This document shows positions 32,193-37,575 of a stretch of 37,575 nucleotides of DNA, piece by piece. The notes under the pieces were generated by a model. It saw only the letters and a list, made by a program, of their open reading frames with translations, was not told the origin of the DNA and ran no database searches. The number at the start of each line of letters is the position of its first letter. The stretch's first letter is position 1. The stretch comes from Bacteroidota bacterium (lineage in GTDB: Bacteria > Bacteroidota > Bacteroidia > JACPRZ01). The stretch spans positions 1-37,575 of the forward strand of contig JACPRZ010000002.1 of NCBI GenBank assembly GCA_016193485.1, written 5' to 3'. Both the position numbers and the translations under genes were made by a program.

Positions 32193-33800
32193 TTATTTGG
32201 TTATGGCAATATCCTTTACTATCTCCTCCACAAAAGAACCCTTATCAAAAATGGTTACTTTTTCCTCATAACTTTTGTAACCGGGCGCTTCAAGCGAAAG
32301 TGAATATTTACCCGGTTCAAGGGCGAGAATATATTTTCCGTTCCGGGCGCGGTAGGTACCGTAAATATCGCCCGAAACATCGTTTGTAACTGTTATTTCG
32401 GCTTCCGGTACGGATTCGCTGGTAAATTGTTTATTGGCAGCGGGAATTTTGGCGGTCAGGGTTCCACGTACCCTCGTGTACCTTGGCTCAACATTATTGA
32501 ATTTTATCCGGTAAATATCCAGGTCGCCTTTGCTGTCGGGCCTCCATGTCGATACGTATGCGTATTGACTTGAAAGGATTTTTTCGGTTCCGTCATCATT
32601 CCATTCCCATGTGGCGGAAAAAGAAATATTCATATTGTCATCAGGAGTGTTGATCGGGTAGCCGAGATTTTCAGGTTTCGACCATACTTTTTTTATGGTA
32701 TCGAAAGTTGACTTGAATAGATCGTATCCACCCATGCTGTTATGTCCGTCAGAACTGAAGTATATATGAATTTCATCCGGATAGAGGTAAGGGAAATCTT
32801 CATTGTATTGCGTATTAATAACCGGTCCAAGGTTTTCCCGCGGACCCCATGATCCGTCAGGAAGTAATCTTGACAAGTAAATATCCGACCCCCCCTGGCC
32901 TCCGATTGTTTTACTTGAGAAATACAAAACATTTCCGCCCGGAGAAATCGTACCGGCCGTTTCCAGTTCGGGAGTGTTGATATTTTCACCCATCGATTCG
33001 GTTTTTACATACGATTTTCCCTGTTTTTTTGTATACAGCAAATCTCCGAACATTTCAATCCAGTCAATATAAATCACGATCTGCCCCGCATCCGGAGATA
33101 TGCCGACCGCCTGTTCATCCAGTGATGTGTTCACAAGGGCTCCGAGGTTCTGGGGTTTTGCAAACTCGCCTTTTATTACCGATGCGGTATAAATATCGGA
33201 TGGCCGCAGGCCGTCAAAGTCAACATCTTTACCTCCAATGTTGGAAGGTCTTCGCGATGTGAACACCAGCACATTTTCGTCTATAGTCACCCATGGGTAA
33301 TAATCGGGGTACTCCGTATTCACTCCCAGACCGATATTTTCAAAAGTGACATTGACAGGTGTCCGGATAAAATTTTTTCCATTATTGCACATTTCAATCA
33401 GCCGGTCAACATCTGTTTTTTTGGTTAGTTCTTTATATTGATTGTAGGTTTTTACAGCAAAGTCGAATTTAAGCGCATAATGGTACGCCAGGCCCAGTTC
33501 ATACAGGAAATCAGGGTTGTTTTTCTTTTTGTCGGCTATATACTCAAGGTGAGGCACCGCTTTCTTTTTATCGGTATTACACCTGAGGTAGCAGGAAGCA
33601 AGGCGGTGCCGGTATTCAATATTAGTTGAATCCTTTTTTGCAAGTTGATAATATTGTTTCAGGGCAGCGGGGTAATTACCAGCCCTGAAATATTCATCGG
33701 CTTTACCTTCTGAAACCGTTCCGCTGCCGCCTCCTGGTGTCTGCGCAAATGCAAGGGGTAAGTAAAAAAAGAATTGCAGGTATGTAAGGTGAATTTTCAT
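32193..33800 (-). CDS. TPR-PD40 propeller envelope protein
   Basis: 535 residues with a signal peptide (ends LAFAQ). TPR-like helices (about 35-150: ADEYFRAGNYPAALKQYYQLAKKD) are followed by PD40/WD40-type propeller blades (about 170-420: VLVFTSRRP, LYFSSKTIGGQGGSDIYLS, IYFSSDGHNSMGGYDLF). A carboxypeptidase regulatory-like beta domain closes the protein (VPEAEITVTNDVSG to KYSLSLEAPGYKSYEEKV). This resembles PorE and related T9SS-associated proteins, but the C-terminal OmpA peptidoglycan-binding domain is absent. Its ATG overlaps the upstream paralogue's stop by four bases (ATGA). Probably periplasmic or outer-membrane associated; role unproven. Confidence 0.82.
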   Translation of the reverse strand: MKIHLTYLQFFFYLPLAFAQTPGGGSGTVSEGKADEYFRAGNYPAALKQYYQLAKKDSTNIEYRHRLASCYLRCNTDKKKAVPHLEYIADKKKNNPDFLYELGLAYHYALKFDFAVKTYNQYKELTKKTDVDRLIEMCNNGKNFIRTPVNVTFENIGLGVNTEYPDYYPWVTIDENVLVFTSRRPSNIGGKDVDFDGLRPSDIYTASVIKGEFAKPQNLGALVNTSLDEQAVGISPDAGQIVIYIDWIEMFGDLLYTKKQGKSYVKTESMGENINTPELETAGTISPGGNVLYFSSKTIGGQGGSDIYLSRLLPDGSWGPRENLGPVINTQYNEDFPYLYPDEIHIYFSSDGHNSMGGYDLFKSTFDTIKKVWSKPENLGYPINTPDDNMNISFSATWEWNDDGTEKILSSQYAYVSTWRPDSKGDLDIYRIKFNNVEPRYTRVRGTLTAKIPAANKQFTSESVPEAEITVTNDVSGDIYGTYRARNGKYILALEPGKYSLSLEAPGYKSYEEKVTIFDKGSFVEEIVKDIAITK

Positions 33801-35274
33801 TTAACGGGTTTAAGCACAAACTCTTTTTCAATTTCAGCTTTAAAAGAACCTTTATCAAGAACGGAAAATTCCTCGGATAAAGGAACATAGCCATCCGCTG
33901 AGATTTCTATTTTATAATCCGATGGAGGTAATATCAGCACAAATTTACCGGTTACCTGGTTTGGAAGGTAGGATCCTACCTCTTCACCGGTTTTTATATC
34001 CGTAACAATAACCGATCCGGTACCGACCGGCTGATATGTGAACTGCGCAACCGTTGATGCCTGCTTTTTATTTTTGTCGGCAGGAGGAGTTGGCGGCACA
34101 GGAACCTGGGTGACAATTTTTCCTCTTATGGCAGTAAACCGGGGTTCAATTTCTTCAAAAATAATACGGTAAATATCAAGGTCACCGTAACCGTCAGGCC
34201 TGTAGGCAGAAATATATCCGTACTTTTTAGGTGATTGGGGATCATACCCTGTTTTACCGGCAAAGCAGATAAAAGTGTTGTCATCAGGAGTGTTGATCGG
34301 ATAACCAAGATTTTGCGGTTTACCCCATACATTGTTCTCCGGGTCCCATTTTGCAAAGAAAATATCATATCCTCCCATGCTTGAATGTCCCTCGGAACTG
34401 AAATATAACGTTGTGCCACCCGCCATCATCACCGGGGAGGTCTCATTATAAACACTATTTATTTCCTGTCCTATGTTCAGAGGTAAACTCCCCCTTTGCG
34501 TGCCGAGAGATAAATATCGGAGTAAATATCAATATCGTCAATAAGCAAGAGAAGATTATTGCCATCCGCGGTCAAACCGAGAGATTCTTCATCCATTTCG
34601 GTATTGATGCCGCCACTCATATTTTTTGCTTTTGTAAATTTTCCCGATTTTACCGTTGAGATATAGATATCAGAAGTAAAATAGGAATTATCGTCAATAA
34701 AATTTCCAATATTGCCCTTTCTCCTTGATGAGTAAATCAGAAATGATTCATCTTCGGGGACTACCGGATTATAATCGGGATATGGAGAGTTGATCTCACT
34801 GCCGAGATTTTCAAACGTTACCGGAACCGGATATTTTACAAGTTGTTTTCCGTTGTTGCACATTTCAACCTGCCGTTCAGCAACAGCGCGGTTTTTATCA
34901 TCGCTTTTTTGCAGATATTTGCCAAACGCCTCTATCGCTTTATCGAAGCGAAGGGAATATTGGTACCCGATACCCAGGTAAAACCATGCATCAGCGGGAT
35001 ATTTATTTTGCTGAACGGTAAATTCAAGAAAGGGAATTCCTTTTGATTTATCATCATTGAGGTTCATATAACAAAATCCAATCTTATAATTCAATTCGGT
35101 ATTTACCGTATCCGGTTTGTAAAGATTCCGGTAAAGATCCAGGGCGCCCCTGAAGTTCCCGGAATTAAACATGTCACTGGCATTTTTAAAACCGGATTCA
35201 GGTACGGGTGGTTTTTGCGCCATTACCGAAAACGGGATAAAAATATATAACAGAAAAAAACGCAAGGGGGTCAT
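33797..35274 (-). pseudogene. Frameshifted TPR-PD40 propeller envelope protein, paralogue
   Basis: One protein in two frames. The first (35274 to 34477) has a signal peptide, TPR helices (MFNSGNFRGALDLYRNLYK) and the first propeller blades, then stops after ARKGGVYL. The other frame resumes at once as SLPLNIGQEINSVYNETSP and continues through EGHSSMGGYDIFF to a C-terminal beta domain ending FVLKPVK at 33797. The switch point is a run of five G on the coding strand (plus 34490-34494); a sixth G would restore one frame of about 492 residues. The two frames carry every part of the domain plan of the downstream protein, to which it is paralogous and translationally coupled. Either a real frameshift, phase variation, or a base-call error. 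Confidence 0.82.
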
Positions 35275-35371
35275 GTTGAAAAAAAATCAATGTAAATTTA
35301 ATAAAGAATATGTTTCCCGGTCTTTATGAAGCGCTGAGGCGGTTCAATGACCTTTGCAATCTGAATAAAAA

Positions 35372-36505
35372 GTGAAATACTACATTATTGCCGGTGAAGC
35401 ATCGGGTGACTTACATGGCGCTAACCTGATGAAAAACCTCAAACTCGTTGATCCGGATCCGGTATTCCGTTTTTGGGGAGGTGACAGGATGGAGCGTGAA
35501 GGCGGAACAATGGTTAAACATTACCGTGATTCGGCTTACATGGGTTTCAGTGAAGTTTTTCTGAATTTAAAAACCATTCTTAAAAATATTGATTTCTGCA
35601 GAAAAGACATACTCCGATGGAAACCGGATGTGGTAATACCGGTTGATTATCCCGGGTTTAATCTTCGGGTGGCGAAGTGGGTAAAAGAGAGAAATATTAA
35701 AGTATTTTATTATATTTCTCCCCAGGTATGGGCATGGCATACCTCAAGGGTGAACCTGATAAGAAAAGCAGTGGACAGGATGTTTGTTATCCTTCCGTTT
35801 GAAAAGGATTTTTATGCCGGATATTCAATGGAAGTGGATTATGTGGGTCATCCGCTTCTTGATGTTGTAAGCGCTTACCGGGAATTGAGCAATGAGTCAT
35901 TCCGGGACGATTTTTATATCAAACATTCTCTTTCTAAGGAACCGTTAATAGCCATTCTTCCGGGCAGCCGGATCCAAGAGATAAAAAAAATTTTACCTGT
36001 CATGATCTCCGCCTGCCTCAATTTTAAGAATTATCGTTTTGTCGTTGCAGGACTTTCAGCCGTGCCGCAGGAAATTTATATGCAGATTATCCGGAAAACA
36101 AAGATACCGGTTTCTTTTATCACGGATGATACCTACAGGTTATTGCTTGAATCAAAGGCGGCAATGGTCACCTCAGGAACCGCGACTCTTGAAACCGCCC
36201 TGTTCGGCATTCCCGAAGTAGTTTGCTACAAAGGTAATTTTGTGTCCTATTATATCGCACGCCAGTTGGTCAGGGTAAAATATATTTCACTTGTTAATCT
36301 GATTATGAATAAACCCATTGTAAAAGAATTAATCCAGAGAAATCTTACTTCCAGGAACCTGCACCGCGAATTGGACCGGCTTATCAGCGATACCAACTAC
36401 CGTGATAAGATGACACGCGAATTCTCCCGGTTAAACGACCTGATGGGCGGGCCGGGAGCTTCCTACCGGGCTGCTACACTGATGTATGATTACCTGCGTA
36501 AATGA
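35372..36505 (+). CDS. lpxB: Lipid-A-disaccharide synthase
   Basis: 377 residues with a GTG start (35372), chosen because the family N-terminus KYYIIAGEASGDLHGANLM begins there. GT19 glycosyltransferase that joins lipid X and UDP-2,3-diacylglucosamine at the inner membrane. Marks are FYYISPQVWAWHTSRV, AILPGSRIQEIKKILP, the sugar-nucleotide region TSGTATLETALFGIPEVV and VNLIMNKPIVKELIQ. The SpoIID-domain gene starts six bases after its stop, so the two are probably cotranscribed. Confidence 0.96.
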   Translation: MKYYIIAGEASGDLHGANLMKNLKLVDPDPVFRFWGGDRMEREGGTMVKHYRDSAYMGFSEVFLNLKTILKNIDFCRKDILRWKPDVVIPVDYPGFNLRVAKWVKERNIKVFYYISPQVWAWHTSRVNLIRKAVDRMFVILPFEKDFYAGYSMEVDYVGHPLLDVVSAYRELSNESFRDDFYIKHSLSKEPLIAILPGSRIQEIKKILPVMISACLNFKNYRFVVAGLSAVPQEIYMQIIRKTKIPVSFITDDTYRLLLESKAAMVTSGTATLETALFGIPEVVCYKGNFVSYYIARQLVRVKYISLVNLIMNKPIVKELIQRNLTSRNLHRELDRLISDTNYRDKMTREFSRLNDLMGGPGASYRAATLMYDYLRK

Positions 36506-36511
36506 TTTGTG

Positions 36512-37575
36512 ATGATGAAAGGAAATCTCCGATATATCTTGTTCTGGTTTTTATTAATGGTTACCTGCTCATCTTCTGGCATCCTCGCTAAAACTATCCG
36601 GATCGGATTATTTGAAAATAACCGTTTTACATCAGTCCAGGTAATTTTGGCAAGCGGCAAATGGAGTTTGCAATCAGATGAATATACCGGCAGAACCCTG
36701 GCTGCTATGGATAAGACAAAATTCCTGGCTGTTAAGGACTCTGTTATGATTCAGATAAATGAGGAAAGAAGTTTCACGAACCAGGTAATATTGAAAAGTA
36801 TTGGAAAGGGCGCTGTTAAAATTAATCCGCTTGAACCGCCTGTTTCCCCTAAACTGGCTTCAGATGAAGTTGAAATCCTTGCCATAAACGGACAACTGAT
36901 TGTCATAAATTCTCTGCCACTTGAAACTTATATTGCAGGTGTGGTTGATGCAGAGACAGGCCGCCTGAGGAATCCCGGATTTTATAAAGCACAGGCAATT
37001 TTATGCCGCACCTATGCTCTTCACAACCTCGACAGGCATATACTTGAGGATTTTGATTTGTGTGACGGAACGCACTGCCAGAAATTTAAAGGAGTCACCG
37101 ATTATCCTGATATTATCAAAGCGGCCCATGATACAAAGGGTTTGGTGGCAGTAGACAGGAATTATGACTTAGTCATGGCTGCTTACCATTCAAATTGCGG
37201 AGGGCAGACGGTTCCTTCACAGTGGGTCTGGCAAATTGAATTACCCTATTTTGTAACCGTTAATGATACCTTTTGTAAAAACGAAAAACATGCTTCTTGG
37301 AAAATAAAAATCCCGGCAAATAACTGGAAAAAATATTTCGGCAATGTTGTGGCGCGAAAGGAAGCAATGCAATGGAATGACTCTGCATTTATTTTTATTC
37401 AGAAGAACAGGCAGCGGTATTATTTTGCCGGGACTGATTCAATTCAGTTCACCCGGTTAAGAAATGACTGGAAAGTGAACTCATCTTTTTTTGATGTTCA
37501 GTATGCACCGGGTACATTTATCCTGAATGGCCGGGGTTTTGGCCATGGTGTCGGATTGTGCCAGGAAGGCGCCAT
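36512..37575 (+). CDS. SpoIID/LytB-domain protein, C-terminus cut by window edge
   Basis: The open frame from ATG 36512 (a second ATG follows at 36515) runs 354 codons to the window edge. A signal peptide is present (YILFWFLLMVTCSSSGILA). SpoIID/LytB family motifs are LETYIAGVVDAETG, QAILCRTYAL, CDGTHCQKFKG, AAYHSNCGGQT and the catalytic-region GRGFGHGVGLCQEGA at the very end. In Firmicutes SpoIID is a lytic transglycosylase acting on stripped peptidoglycan; in this Gram-negative it is likely a cell-wall enzyme in the periplasm. It follows lpxB by six bases. Confidence 0.9.
   Translation, partial: MMKGNLRYILFWFLLMVTCSSSGILAKTIRIGLFENNRFTSVQVILASGKWSLQSDEYTGRTLAAMDKTKFLAVKDSVMIQINEERSFTNQVILKSIGKGAVKINPLEPPVSPKLASDEVEILAINGQLIVINSLPLETYIAGVVDAETGRLRNPGFYKAQAILCRTYALHNLDRHILEDFDLCDGTHCQKFKGVTDYPDIIKAAHDTKGLVAVDRNYDLVMAAYHSNCGGQTVPSQWVWQIELPYFVTVNDTFCKNEKHASWKIKIPANNWKKYFGNVVARKEAMQWNDSAFIFIQKNRQRYYFAGTDSIQFTRLRNDWKVNSSFFDVQYAPGTFILNGRGFGHGVGLCQEGA

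Noticed and set aside
34477..34500. Programmed -1 frameshifting as the main explanation for the split TPR-PD40 gene
   Set aside because: The A GGG GGA context is only partly slippery and no stimulatory structure is evident; a lost G or base-call error is simpler.

Overview
The window is chromosomal DNA of a member of the Bacteroidota. The evidence is three secreted proteins with type IX secretion (T9SS) C-terminal sorting domains, SprB-type repeats, TPR/PD40-propeller envelope proteins, a bacillithiol deacetylase (BshB1), Gram-negative lipid A genes (lpxB, lpxH, an LpxL-like acyltransferase), and TAnnTTTG-type -7 promoter motifs. No genus can be named from the sequence alone.

Positions 1-5.3 kb (minus strand) hold a tryptophan/kynurenine catabolic operon. 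In transcription order it encodes an aldehyde dehydrogenase (2-aminomuconate semialdehyde dehydrogenase), a RidA-type deaminase, 3-hydroxyanthranilate 3,4-dioxygenase, ACMS decarboxylase, a cyclase-family protein (probable kynurenine formamidase) and kynureninase, which is cut by the left edge. Together they take N-formylkynurenine and 3-hydroxyanthranilate through meta-cleavage to aminomuconate and its deaminated product. Tryptophan dioxygenase and kynurenine monooxygenase are not in the window. Two overlapping hairpins and a promoter-like motif precede the operon.

Positions 5.3-14.7 kb (minus strand) carry a DUF58 protein, thioredoxin, DNA polymerase III alpha, an AttH/CrtC-type lipocalin-like protein, a lipoprotein amidohydrolase and an overlapping polytopic membrane protein. 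A tRNA-Met follows at 14.9 kb. Positions 15.1-25.9 kb (plus strand) carry a retropepsin-like RimB plus RimK-type ATP-grasp ligase, a tRNA-Thr locus interrupted by a GIY-YIG nuclease cassette, a STAND-like ATPase, tRNA-Gly, and three T9SS-exported proteins, one of them frameshifted.

Positions 26-35.3 kb (minus strand) carry the LpxL-like acyltransferase, LpxH, a large M1 metallopeptidase, BshB1, and two tandem TPR-PD40 envelope proteins, one of them frameshifted. Positions 35.4 kb to the end (plus strand) carry LpxB and a SpoIID/LytB-domain protein cut by the right edge.

The most unusual structure is at 16.46-17.03 kb. The 5' half of tRNA-Thr(CGT), ending exactly at the anticodon, is duplicated as a 37-nt direct repeat on either side of two strong hairpins and a GIY-YIG gene, so an intact tRNA is rebuilt at the far end. 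This looks like a tRNA-targeting, tRNA-restoring selfish cassette. The intergenic regions also hold a family of four related inverted-repeat elements, one of which contains a decayed GxxExxY-family gene, and a separate 435-bp element with terminal inverted repeats.
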